This document shows positions 47,095 through 55,206 of a stretch of 64,000 bases of DNA, piece by piece. Position 1 is the first letter of the stretch. Every line of letters begins with the position of its first letter. A model generated the notes under the pieces. The model had not been told where the DNA came from, searched no databases, and was given only the letters and a program-made list of their open reading frames with translations. A program made the position numbers and the translations under genes. This DNA comes from Defluviicoccus sp. Its GTDB lineage: Bacteria; Pseudomonadota; Alphaproteobacteria; Rhodospirillales; Defluviicoccaceae. The DNA lies in NCBI GenBank assembly GCA_029624735.1, contig JARSSM010000007.1, forward strand, positions 1 through 64,000, written 5' to 3'.

Positions 47095-47844
47095 TTAGCC
47101 GACGATGCTGACCCGGCGCGCGGTCAGGCTGTCGAGCTCCCCCTGCATTGTGTCAAGACGGCCCTGGATCCGGTCGATTTCGGTGTCCATCTGCGCGATC
47201 CGGGCGTTATCGCCCTGGGCGCGTTCGTCCTTAGCAATCTCGCGCCATCGCTCCTGGCTCTTGCGCAGATTGCCGATCTGCTTGGTCAAACTCGCGCACG
47301 CTCCGTCGACGGCCTTGAGGTCCCGCTGCGCCTGTTCTGCCGAAAGCCTCTTGGCCTTCAGATCGGCGGCGATCTTGTCGATCTTCGCACGGTTCTCATC
47401 GACGATGGTGTGCACTGCGGCGGAGATGTCCTCCATTTTGGCGTTCTCGGCGCGGAGCTTTTCGATCATCGCATCAAGGCGCTGCTCCTGATTGGCGTAC
47501 TGCTGCTTGAGGTTGGCGTAATAAAGGCCACCGGTGCCTCCCAGGATCGCGCCGCCGATGGCGCCGATGATTGCGCCCGTCGCGGCCCCGGCAGCGCGGT
47601 TGTCCTTCGCGGCCAAAGCGCCTGCCCCGGCACCAAGCGCAGCGCCGCTGACGGCGCCGATCAGAATGCCCTCGAAGATGGTCCGGTTATAGTCGGCCGC
47701 GAGATCCTGCAGGCGCTGCTCGGCCGGCGATAACTCCCGCTCCGGCTCGGTCATCGCTTGGATCTGCGCGCATGACGGCACCACGATGATGGTAACGAGC
47801 ATGCCAGCGAGCACGCGGCCCCGCAGCCCCTGCGTGTTCACCAT
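47095..47844 (-). CDS. Predicted lipoprotein with glycine zipper and coiled coil
   Basis: A 249-residue predicted lipoprotein: the signal sequence ends VVPSC at about residue 25. A glycine-zipper stretch (roughly residues 60-105; repeated GxxxG in GAVSGAALGAGAGALAAK and GAIIGAIGGAILGG) suggests membrane association, and residues from about 115 to the end form a long charged coiled coil. No family is assigned. Start at 47844. It stands alone between the cytochrome and the STAS-like gene. Confidence 0.7.
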   Translation of the reverse strand: MVNTQGLRGRVLAGMLVTIIVVPSCAQIQAMTEPERELSPAEQRLQDLAADYNRTIFEGILIGAVSGAALGAGAGALAAKDNRAAGAATGAIIGAIGGAILGGTGGLYYANLKQQYANQEQRLDAMIEKLRAENAKMEDISAAVHTIVDENRAKIDKIAADLKAKRLSAEQAQRDLKAVDGACASLTKQIGNLRKSQERWREIAKDERAQGDNARIAQMDTEIDRIQGRLDTMQGELDSLTARRVSIVG

Positions 47845-48000
47845 AAACAGCCCCACCCCCGGCCGGCCCGACCCCGCGCCCACCGGCCCGATCGAAACGC
47901 ACCAATTGTGCCGAATCCTACACCGTTGCGGGCATTAGGGAAAGAGCCATCCCCGCCTCAGTTGAGAGGATGGCGGCGCTTGAGCCGCGGGCGGGTGCGC

Positions 48001-48384
48001 TTATGTCTCGCCGAGCCACGCTTTGGCGGCGGCGCGCTCCGCTGGCGGGAAGAAGCGCACTTCGGCATGCTTGGCAATGTCCGCCAGACGCGGCTGCTCA
48101 CCGGCCCACTTGGCGTCGGCAATCACGGCGTGCTTGCGAACCGCTTCGCTGATCAGTTTCGAGGTGACGGTTCCCAGGGTCTTCGCGCCCTTCTCCCAAC
48201 CCTCCAGCTTCTCCCAGTCCGACAGCACGTTGAAGTGCTGTCCGACGCCACGAACGTGGACGCCGATGGCCGGAAACTCGGCCTGCAGCTGATCGACTGC
48301 GGCGTCAATGTCCGCCTCCGTGATCATGCCCACCATCTCGATGGTGAGAATGCGGTTCGCTTCATCCGCCTTGAACGTAATCAT
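48001..48384 (-). CDS. SpoIIAA/STAS-like protein
   Basis: A 127-residue soluble protein of the SpoIIAA-like (DUF3478) family related to STAS and SEC14-type domains. Family blocks are LTIEMVGMITEADIDAAVDQL and WEKGAKTLGTVTSKLISEAVRKHAV. These domains bind small ligands or act in signalling, but no partner is nearby. It is divergent from the polyphosphate enzyme gene with a 142-base gap. Confidence 0.78.
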   Translation of the reverse strand: MITFKADEANRILTIEMVGMITEADIDAAVDQLQAEFPAIGVHVRGVGQHFNVLSDWEKLEGWEKGAKTLGTVTSKLISEAVRKHAVIADAKWAGEQPRLADIAKHAEVRFFPPAERAAAKAWLGET

Positions 48385-48526
48385 CGTCCGTCCTCCGCAA
48401 CGCCGGGTCCCTGCCCGGACCCCTTTCGGTTTAACAGGAATGCCGGCAAACTTCGCGCTGGATTCTTGGGCAGGGACCGACCCATGATTGGAATTGCTGC
48501 CGCCGCAGGCGCAAAGGAAGACGTCG

Positions 48527-49999
48527 ATGTTTGAGTCCGCTGCTCAGGTCCACAAGATCGACAAGGCGACCTTCAAGGCTGAGGAAGCAAAGCTGCGCGA
48601 GGCGCTCCTCGATGCGCAATTCGACCTCATCGAACAGAAGCGGTTTGCCGTCTTGATCCTATTGGCGGGCATCGACGGCGCCGGCAAGAGCGCGGCGCTG
48701 GCGCGGTTGAACGAATGGCTCGACCCGCGTCACGTCGAGACGGCCGTGATTGACGAGCCGAGCCCTGAAGAGGCAGCGCGTCCGCCGCACTGGCGTTACT
48801 GGCGAACGCTGCCGGCCAAGGGCAAGATCGGTATCCTCGTTGGTTCCTGGTACCGCGAAGCGATTGCGCTCTATGCCAATGGCGGCGGCGAGGAAGGCCA
48901 ACTGGAGCGAGAGCTGGCCGTTATCGGCCGCTTCGAGACGATGCTCGCCGATGAGGGCCTGCTGGTCATCAAACTTTGGCTGCACCTTTCGCGTGCTGAC
49001 CAGAAAAAGCGGTTCAAGGAGATCGATAGCATCCCCGGCGGCGGCCGCCACGTCGTGGAACACCGCTGGATGCACAAGAACTACGAAAAACTGATGCCGG
49101 TGATGCAGAACATCGTGCGGCTGACCAGCTCCGGCGATGCGCCCTGGGTAGTCGTGCCGAGCGCAGACGAGGAATATCGCGACCTGATGATTGGCCAGAC
49201 GGTGCTGGCGGCGATGCGCAAGCGCTTGGACATCCCGCCGCCGCCGAAGGTCGCGGCAGCACCGGTGGTCGTCGCCGGACTCGATCGCAAGACGGCGCTC
49301 GACGCACTCGATCTCTCGGTGAAGCTGGACGAAGCGCGCTACGACAAAGAACTGGCCCGCTACCAGCAGCGGATCGCAAGACTGACCGATGCGAAGGCGT
49401 TCCGCGATGTCGCCCTGGTCGTCGCGTTCGAAGGCACCGACGCCGCCGGCAAGGGCGGCACCATTCGCCGGCTGACACGCGCGCTCGATCCGCGCAAGGT
49501 CAAGGTCTACCCGATCGCGGCGCCGACCGACGAGGAGAAGGCACAGCCCTACCTGTGGCGCTTCTGGCGACGCATTCCGGCGAAGGGCCAGGTCGCCATC
49601 TTTGACCGCACCTGGTATGGCCGCGTCCTGGTCGAGCGGGTCGAGGGCTTCTGCAGCGAAGCGGACTGGCTGCGCGCCTACGCCGAAATCAACGACTTTG
49701 AAGAACAGCTGCGCGAAAGCGGCGTCATTCTGGCCAAGTTCTGGCTGGCGATCAGCAAGGAGGAGCAACTGCGCCGGTTCCAGGATCGGGAAAAGGTCCC
49801 CTACAAGCGATACAAGATCACCGACGAGGACTGGCGCAACCGCGAGAAGTGGGATGCCTACACCCAGGCCATCGGGGATATGGTCGACCGGACCAGCACC
49901 GACCGTGCCCCGTGGACGCTGGTGTCCTCGGAAGACAAGAACTGGGCGCGCGTGCAGGTCCTCAAGACCCTCAGCGACAGCCTTGAAGCCGCACTGTAA
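48527..49999 (+). CDS. pap: Polyphosphate:AMP phosphotransferase (two-domain PPK2)
   Basis: A 490-residue class II PPK2 that phosphorylates AMP to ADP using polyphosphate. Two PPK2 domains are fused. The first has Walker A GIDGAGKS (48-55) but GILVGSWYREAI where active domains read FDRSWYNR; the second has GTDAAGKGG near residue 303 and FDRTWYGRVLVERVEG. This matches the known pattern in which only the C-terminal domain is catalytic. AAGGAAG upstream sets the ATG at 48527. A hairpin (50009-50026) follows the stop. Confidence 0.93.
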   Translation: MFESAAQVHKIDKATFKAEEAKLREALLDAQFDLIEQKRFAVLILLAGIDGAGKSAALARLNEWLDPRHVETAVIDEPSPEEAARPPHWRYWRTLPAKGKIGILVGSWYREAIALYANGGGEEGQLERELAVIGRFETMLADEGLLVIKLWLHLSRADQKKRFKEIDSIPGGGRHVVEHRWMHKNYEKLMPVMQNIVRLTSSGDAPWVVVPSADEEYRDLMIGQTVLAAMRKRLDIPPPPKVAAAPVVVAGLDRKTALDALDLSVKLDEARYDKELARYQQRIARLTDAKAFRDVALVVAFEGTDAAGKGGTIRRLTRALDPRKVKVYPIAAPTDEEKAQPYLWRFWRRIPAKGQVAIFDRTWYGRVLVERVEGFCSEADWLRAYAEINDFEEQLRESGVILAKFWLAISKEEQLRRFQDREKVPYKRYKITDEDWRNREKWDAYTQAIGDMVDRTSTDRAPWTLVSSEDKNWARVQVLKTLSDSLEAAL

Positions 50000-50008
50000 G
50001 GAAGCGGC

Positions 50009-50026
50009 TTCCGTCAATGAACGGAA
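50009..50026 (+). terminator. Hairpin after the polyphosphate enzyme gene
   Basis: TTCCGT at 50009-50014 and ACGGAA at 50021-50026 pair around a 6-nt loop, ten bases after the stop. The -35 of the next promoter begins at the following base. Confidence 0.4.
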
Positions 50027-50054
50027 TTGCGAAACGAGGTGAAAAACGTATAAT
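50027..50054 (+). promoter_or_regulatory. Predicted sigma-70 type promoter of the mesaconyl-CoA operon
   Basis: TTGCGA at 50027-50032 and a perfect TATAAT at 50049-50054 are 16 bp apart. The predicted start near 50061 leaves a leader of about 184 nt before the CoA-transferase gene, which contains a hairpin at 50111-50136 (8-bp ATCGTTCC/GGAACGAT plus two more pairs past a bulge) and a perfect palindrome CGACCGGTCG at 50168-50177. Confidence 0.55.
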
Positions 50055-50244
50055 TTTCTTGTGGAAATAGCTGGCGGACGGATCCGCTCCGTGCATGCCT
50101 GCCAATGACGGCAATCGTTCCGTCAAGGAACGATGCCTTCGGTTGAGAACGGTGGCAGGCCAATAACCGACCGGTCGCTGTGTCCCCTCGGGTCGCAGCA
50201 GAGACCGGCATCAAACAGGGCAACGAGGGCGAGGGAGGCGCGGT

Positions 50245-51474
50245 ATGACTGGGATTCTGTCCGGTTTGCGGATTGTCGAGGGCTCGGCATTTGTTGCCAT
50301 GCCCGTGGGCGGCATGACGATGGCGCAGTTGGGCGCCGACGTCATCCGGTTCGACCCGATTGGCGGCGGCCTCGACTTCACCCGCTGGCCGGTCACGCTC
50401 GATGGTGAGCACAGCCTGTTCTGGGCCGGCTTCAACAAGGGCAAGCGCTCGATCGCGGTCGATTTCCGCAAGCCGAAGGGCCAGGAAATCCTTACCCGGC
50501 TGATCACCGCGCCGGGGGAGAATGCCGGCCTGTTCGTCACCAATTTTCCCGCCCGCGGCTGGCTCGACTATGAGACGCTGCGCAGCCACCGGCCCGATCT
50601 GATCATGGTCAACCTGGTTGGCCGACGCGATGGTGGTTCGGAGGTGGATTACACCGTCAATCCGCAGACCGGGCTGCCGTTCGTCACCGGCCCGACCGTC
50701 TTTCCCCGGCCGGTCAATCACCTGCTGCCGGCGTGGGACTGCATCGCCGGCCAGATGGCGATGGTCGGCCTGCTTGCGGCCGAACGGCACCGCCGCCTGA
50801 CCGGCGAAGGCCAATTGGTGCGCCTGGCACTCAAGGACGTCGCGCTCGCGATGCTGGGCAACCTCGGCAAGATCGCCGAGGTGATGGTGAACGACACCGA
50901 CCGGCCGAAGGACGGCAACTACCTCTACGGTGCATTCGGGCGTGACTTTGGCAGCCTCGACGGCAAGCGGCTGATGGTGGTCGGCCTCACCCACGGCCAG
51001 TGGAAGGCGCTGGTCGAGGCCACCGGCCTTGAGCAGGAGCTGGAGCTGCTGGCGGCGCGGCTGCGACTCAACTTCACCAAGGAGGGAGACCGCTTTCGCG
51101 CCCGGCGGGAGATCGCCCGCGTCTTCGAACCGTGGTTTGCAACCCGCATGCTGCAGGAGATCCGGCGCACGTTTGATCATCACGGCGTCACCTGGGCGCA
51201 ATACAGGACAGTGCGCGAGACGATCGAACACGATCGCGACTGTTCGACCGATAACCCGATGTTCGCGATGGTTGATCAGCCCGGGATCGGCACCTACCTG
51301 ATGCCGGGCTCGCCGCTTGATTTCGCCGCGGTTGCACGCACGCCGGTCCGCCGGGCGCCACGCTTGGGCGAACACACCGAGGAGATTCTGCACGACATTC
51401 TCGGCATGAGCGACACCGAAGTCGGCCAGCTCTACGACGATGGCGTGGTCGCCGGACCAGGCGGATTGTCCTGA
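50245..51474 (+). CDS. mct: Mesaconyl-CoA C1-C4 CoA transferase (Mct-like, class III CoA transferase)
   Basis: A 409-residue CaiB/BaiF-family enzyme. The pattern LRIVEGSAFVAMPVGGMTMAQLGADVIRFDPIGGG, seen as two blocks, and TVFPRPVNHLLPAWDCIAGQ, with the catalytic aspartate in the last, resemble mesaconyl-CoA C1-C4 CoA transferase, which moves CoA between the two carboxyl groups of mesaconate in the 3-hydroxypropionate bi-cycle. A GAGGGAGG precedes the ATG. The hydratase gene follows after 17 bases. I identify it from memory of the family, moderately strongly. Confidence 0.8.
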   Translation: MTGILSGLRIVEGSAFVAMPVGGMTMAQLGADVIRFDPIGGGLDFTRWPVTLDGEHSLFWAGFNKGKRSIAVDFRKPKGQEILTRLITAPGENAGLFVTNFPARGWLDYETLRSHRPDLIMVNLVGRRDGGSEVDYTVNPQTGLPFVTGPTVFPRPVNHLLPAWDCIAGQMAMVGLLAAERHRRLTGEGQLVRLALKDVALAMLGNLGKIAEVMVNDTDRPKDGNYLYGAFGRDFGSLDGKRLMVVGLTHGQWKALVEATGLEQELELLAARLRLNFTKEGDRFRARREIARVFEPWFATRMLQEIRRTFDHHGVTWAQYRTVRETIEHDRDCSTDNPMFAMVDQPGIGTYLMPGSPLDFAAVARTPVRRAPRLGEHTEEILHDILGMSDTEVGQLYDDGVVAGPGGLS

Positions 51475-51491
51475 GCAGCGGCGGCAGCGGT

Positions 51492-52370
51492 GTGCGCATT
51501 TGGGAGGAGCGGCGGTTGAGCGCAGACGAGCAGCCCTACGCGGCATGGCTTGGCGGCAGCGAAGTCGTGCCGGATTGGATCGCACCAGCACCGATGCAGG
51601 CGGCGGCTGCGACCTTCGATGATGTCGAGACGGAGTTTCGCCCTGGTTCCGCGGTCCCGCCGCTGTGGCATTGGTTCTACTTCCTGCCGAAGGCGCCGCA
51701 GTCCCGGATCGGCGACGACGGCCATCCCGCACGCGGCGGCTTTCTGCCCCCCGTTGCCTTGCCGCGGCGGATGTTCGCCGGTGCGAGGCTCACGTTCGTG
51801 AGCCCGCTCATCGTCGGCCAGCCGGCGGAACGCCGGGGCACCATCCGGGCGATCAGTGAACGCAGCGGCCGCAGCGGTTCGCTGGTGTTCGTGACTGTTG
51901 GTTATAAGATCAGCCAGGATGGGCGCACGTGCATCGAGGAGGAGCAGGATATCGTTTACCGCGACGCGGATCCGACGCCGGTACCGGCGCCGGAGACGGT
52001 CGACCTGCCAGCGGCGGAAGGCGCGCTGGTGCGCACCATCACGCCGGATCCGGTTCTCCTGTTCCGCTTCTCGGCGCTGACATTCAACGGCCACCGCATC
52101 CATTACGACCGCCCGTATGCGACCGGCGTTGAGGGCTATCCCGGCCTGGTCGTGCACGGGCCGTTGACGGCGGTGCTCCTGCTTGAGCTCGTGCGGCGCA
52201 ATCTCCGCCGGCCGGTCGGCACGTTCAGCTTCCGCGGTCTGTTGCCGCTGTTCGATCTGACGCCGTTCCGCGTCACCGGCGCGGAGACAGGCGACATGGT
52301 TACGCTGGAAGCGCATCGCTGCGACGGGAAGGTGGCCATGAAGGCGGCGGCAACTCTCGTCTCCGCCTGA
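51492..52370 (+). CDS. meh: Mesaconyl-C4-CoA hydratase (Meh-like, MaoC-type)
   Basis: A 292-residue protein with a FAS1-type/MaoC-like dehydratase arrangement: an N-terminal half ending in FVTVGYKISQDG and a C-terminal half with FRFSALTFNGHRIHYDRPYAT and GYPGLVVHGPLTAVLL, the hydratase signature. It is the expected partner of Mct, hydrating mesaconyl-C4-CoA to (S)-citramalyl-CoA. The start is the GTG at 51492, 17 bases after mct; the ribosome-binding site is weak. Citramalyl-CoA lyase is not in the window. Confidence 0.78.
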   Translation: MRIWEERRLSADEQPYAAWLGGSEVVPDWIAPAPMQAAAATFDDVETEFRPGSAVPPLWHWFYFLPKAPQSRIGDDGHPARGGFLPPVALPRRMFAGARLTFVSPLIVGQPAERRGTIRAISERSGRSGSLVFVTVGYKISQDGRTCIEEEQDIVYRDADPTPVPAPETVDLPAAEGALVRTITPDPVLLFRFSALTFNGHRIHYDRPYATGVEGYPGLVVHGPLTAVLLLELVRRNLRRPVGTFSFRGLLPLFDLTPFRVTGAETGDMVTLEAHRCDGKVAMKAAATLVSA

Positions 52371-52400
52371 GAAGGCGAAGCGGCGCGCGGCCGGCCAGAA

Positions 52401-52438
52401 GGCCCGGAGAGACGGCGCATGGCCGCCTCCCCCGGGCC
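52401..52438. terminator. Hairpin between convergent meh and cytochrome c genes
   Basis: GGCCCGG at 52401-52407 and CCGGGCC at 52432-52438 form a 7-bp stem around a 24-base loop, in the 76-base gap between the two stops. It has no T-run. Confidence 0.35.
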
Positions 52439-52446
52439 ATTAGGCG

Positions 52447-52827
52447 CTATTTCAGCGTTTGCAGGTAGGCAATAACATTGGTGCGATCGGCCGGATCTTT
52501 CAGCCCGGCAAACGTCATCTTGCTGCCCTTGACCATTTCCTGCGGCTTCTCGAGGTAGGTCATCAGGGTCGCTTCGTCCCAGGTCAGACCGGAATTCTTC
52601 ATCACGTCCGAGTACTTGTAGGTCGCGTCCGTGCCCGCCTTGCGGCCGAACACACCGAACAGCGACGGGCCGACCTTGTTCTTGCCCGCCTCGGCCGAGT
52701 GGCAGGCGGCGCACTTGGCAAACACCTTCTTGCCGGCTTCAGCATCGCCGGCAGCGAATGCGGAGGCGCTCGCCAGTCCGATGACGGCAACCGCAGTAAG
52801 CGTCGAGAGCATCACCTTCTTGATCAT
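52447..52827 (-). CDS. Class I c-type cytochrome (cytochrome c2-like)
   Basis: A 126-residue periplasmic electron carrier. A signal peptide (residues 1-25, ending ASAFA) is followed by the haem motif CAACH at Cys39, Cys42 and His43; the axial methionine is Met104 in SKMTF, and LQTLK closes the fold. Length and motif order match cytochrome c2/c550. It may carry electrons to the terminal oxidase. It is convergent with meh. Confidence 0.93.
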   Translation of the reverse strand: MIKKVMLSTLTAVAVIGLASASAFAAGDAEAGKKVFAKCAACHSAEAGKNKVGPSLFGVFGRKAGTDATYKYSDVMKNSGLTWDEATLMTYLEKPQEMVKGSKMTFAGLKDPADRTNVIAYLQTLK

Positions 52828-53217
52828 TTCTTCATTCCCCTCGGTTTGACGCCGCGCTTTCGACCCGGCGCGTGACCCGTTCGGCTTCATGTCAAGAAGC
52901 CCTGATTGGCGCAACAGGGGCTCGATTCCCAGCCGCTCATCCTGCGATACTGCCGGCCGCTGAGTCGGCCCCTTTCGGTCATGAAGAATACGTCGCCAGC
53001 AGACCGACTGCCAGAGGCGTTTCACGCCTCGCTCGCAGTCGCAATCGAATCGGAGGGAAACGGGTATGGAAAATGGGTGAGCGACGGAAATCCAGCCCCG
53101 ATTGTATTACACACACCGCGACAAAAAATAATGAAGTCAAGCCGAATGGTCTTCACCCTCTTCCCAAGACGGATCGAACGCACTAACGTCCAACGCAAGG
53201 CGAGTTGAGGAGTTGCT
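52828..53217. other. Intergenic region with a small hairpin
   Basis: This 390-base region between divergent cytochrome c and wecG genes contains no credible gene. It holds a hairpin at 53014-53030 (GAGGCGT/ACGCCTC, 3-nt loop) and an AT-rich patch from about 53100 to 53140 unlike the surrounding high-GC DNA. A GAGGAG at 53207-53212 serves the next gene. Confidence 0.5.
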
Positions 53218-54030
53218 GTGGCCGTGGCAGCGTCAGCGTGGGGGGGAGTGGAGACGATGATACGGCGGATCGAACTCATCGGTTTGCCGGTTACCGTCTT
53301 TCCGACTCTCGATGATTGTCTGGCGCATGTCCTGCCCTTGATCGGTCCCGGTGAGCCGGGGGTGTTCGCAAGCTTCATCAACCCGCGCTCCTATTATCTT
53401 GCGCAACACGACCCGGCCTACGGTTCAGCACTGGCTAATCTCGACCTCGTCCTGCCGGATGGCATCGGCATCGTCTGGGCATTGCGCCAGTTGACCGGAG
53501 TGCGGGCAGCACGCATCAGTTTCGATGCCACTTCGCTCTATCATCCGGTCTTCCGCCACTTACAGAGCATCCGCTGCCCGGTCTTCATCATCGGTGGCAG
53601 GCCCGGCGTCGCCGCCAAAGCCGCCGAGCGCATGCAGGCGATCTATCCCATGCTGAACGTGGTCGGCGTCATGCATGGGTATCAGAGCCGGGCCCACTCG
53701 GTGCGGACGATCAAGAGTTCGGGCGCGCAATTCGTGCTGTGCGGCATGGGGGCGCCGAATCAGGAAACGATGTTGATGGCGCTGAAGCACGCAGGCTTCT
53801 CCGGCAGCGCCTTTTCGTGCGGCGGCTTTCTCGATCAAGTTGTTGAGAAGAAAGAGTATTATCCGCGCTGGGTGGACCGCCTCGAGGTCCGCTGCCTCTA
53901 TCGCCTGGCGCGGGAGCCGCGGCGGCTGTGTCGGCGCTATCTTTATGAATATCAAGCGTTTGTGCGGCAGTTCCTGCAAACGATGCTAACCCGCCCGCCC
54001 CGCTCGGCAAGAACGGACGAGTCGCGGTGA
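53218..54030 (+). CDS. WecG/TagA/CpsF-family glycosyltransferase (GT26)
   Basis: A 270-residue (or 257) glycosyltransferase of family GT26, which adds a sugar to a lipid-linked acceptor. The signature blocks are SFINPRSYYLAQHDPAYGSALANLDLVLPDGIG in sequence, VFIIGGRPG, and the QFVLCGMGAPNQETMLM block with its conserved GxPxQE. The GTG at 53218 has GAGGAG five bases upstream, a better site than that of the ATG at 53257. Unlike most family members, it has no wzx, wzy or initiating transferase gene nearby in this window; the two genes that follow point to acetylation. Confidence 0.88.
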   Translation: MAVAASAWGGVETMIRRIELIGLPVTVFPTLDDCLAHVLPLIGPGEPGVFASFINPRSYYLAQHDPAYGSALANLDLVLPDGIGIVWALRQLTGVRAARISFDATSLYHPVFRHLQSIRCPVFIIGGRPGVAAKAAERMQAIYPMLNVVGVMHGYQSRAHSVRTIKSSGAQFVLCGMGAPNQETMLMALKHAGFSGSAFSCGGFLDQVVEKKEYYPRWVDRLEVRCLYRLAREPRRLCRRYLYEYQAFVRQFLQTMLTRPPRSARTDESR

Positions 54031-54130
54031 GCAGGACCGCCCGCGGCGGCGATGGCCGCTCTTGGCGGTCCTGCGGCTGCCGAGGGCACGCTCTGTCGAG
54101 GAATTAACGGCTGGCACTTGGGAGCCAACA

Positions 54131-55180
54131 GTGATCAGCGACGTTTTCCTTGCAGCGATCCGAGCGGCCAGAGAGCGGCGAGGCGTGAGGCCGGCGGTTT
54201 TTTCCCGGATCTGGAGAGAACTCACCGCCGAAGATTCGCGGCGCTTCAATTATGCGCTCGCCCTCTGGAGCGGGCTCCTTCTCGTTGCGTGCATTGTCGG
54301 CGGCGTGATCCTCGATCGCCTGCACCGGCTGCCGGCGCCGCCGCTGACGGCAACCAACTGCATCGACGAGAAGCTCAAGTTCCTTTCCGCGGCGGATCTC
54401 GAAGACGTCCGCTTGCTCGCCGTCGGTTCGTCGTCGACGTGGCGCAACCTCGTCTTCGACGATCTCGCACGCGCTCGTCCGGAAATCCACCCCATCAACG
54501 CGGCACCCTGCTACCTCTACATCAACCAGACCGCGTACCTCACGGGCTTCCTTCTAAGCGAGATGCCGCACGTCGCGACTGTGTTGAGTCTTGTCACGCC
54601 GCGCGACTTCGAAGACTGCCGCGGCGATGACACAGCGTTTTTTGACGAGCGCGTTGCGCACGAATATGTCTTTGCACGGCACGTTCCGTGGTCCCTCTAC
54701 CTGACCAATCTGCGGCCGACGGCCTTCGCCCAGGACATCATCCGCCTGCGGCGGATGCGGCTCGATGCGAACCACCCCGCCAACCTCAAGATGGACGCTT
54801 TCGGCAGCAGTCCGATGCGGGTGCAGATCGGCTGGATGCCGGAACCACGCTTTGACGACCGATGCTTCACCGCCCTCGCCGAGCTGGAGGCGACGGCGCA
54901 GGCGCATCGGGCGCGGCTCGTCGTCGCCACGGTGCCGACCATGCCCCGCTGGCGGCAGAGGTTCGACCCCGATGGCACGGTCGGCGCGCGCTTCCGTCTG
55001 CGGCTGCGGCAAGCGCTCACGGAACCGACAAGCCTCTACATCGACGGCGATGCGTTCGTGGCGACGGACGACGATTTCTCTGATCCGGTGCACCTCCTGG
55101 GCGATAAGGCTGCGGAGTTTACGCACTTCATTACCGGCCGCATGTTCGGCGCCGCTCCGGCGACAGCCGGCCCAACCTGA
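54131..55180 (+). CDS. Predicted SGNH/AlgX-like protein, membrane-anchored
   Basis: A 349-residue protein with a membrane segment at about residues 47-63, then an extracytoplasmic part with LLAVGSSSTWRNL (GSSST at 99-103, like the nucleophile block of SGNH hydrolases) and, near residue 320, DFSDPVHLLGDKAA (the catalytic Asp-His pair position). This is the architecture of AlgX/AlgJ/PatB-type O-acetyltransferases that pair with MBOAT proteins. The GTG at 54131 has GGGAG six bases upstream and is used instead of an unlikely TTG at 54062. The MBOAT gene starts 26 bases after the stop. Confidence 0.72.
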   Translation: MISDVFLAAIRAARERRGVRPAVFSRIWRELTAEDSRRFNYALALWSGLLLVACIVGGVILDRLHRLPAPPLTATNCIDEKLKFLSAADLEDVRLLAVGSSSTWRNLVFDDLARARPEIHPINAAPCYLYINQTAYLTGFLLSEMPHVATVLSLVTPRDFEDCRGDDTAFFDERVAHEYVFARHVPWSLYLTNLRPTAFAQDIIRLRRMRLDANHPANLKMDAFGSSPMRVQIGWMPEPRFDDRCFTALAELEATAQAHRARLVVATVPTMPRWRQRFDPDGTVGARFRLRLRQALTEPTSLYIDGDAFVATDDDFSDPVHLLGDKAAEFTHFITGRMFGAAPATAGPT

Positions 55181-55206
55181 AAGGGGGCGGCGGCCGGTCG
55201 CAACGG

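Noticed and set aside
50014..51732. 572-codon minus-strand frame over mct
   Set aside because: No domain and biased composition; the plus-strand protein is a full-length class III CoA transferase.
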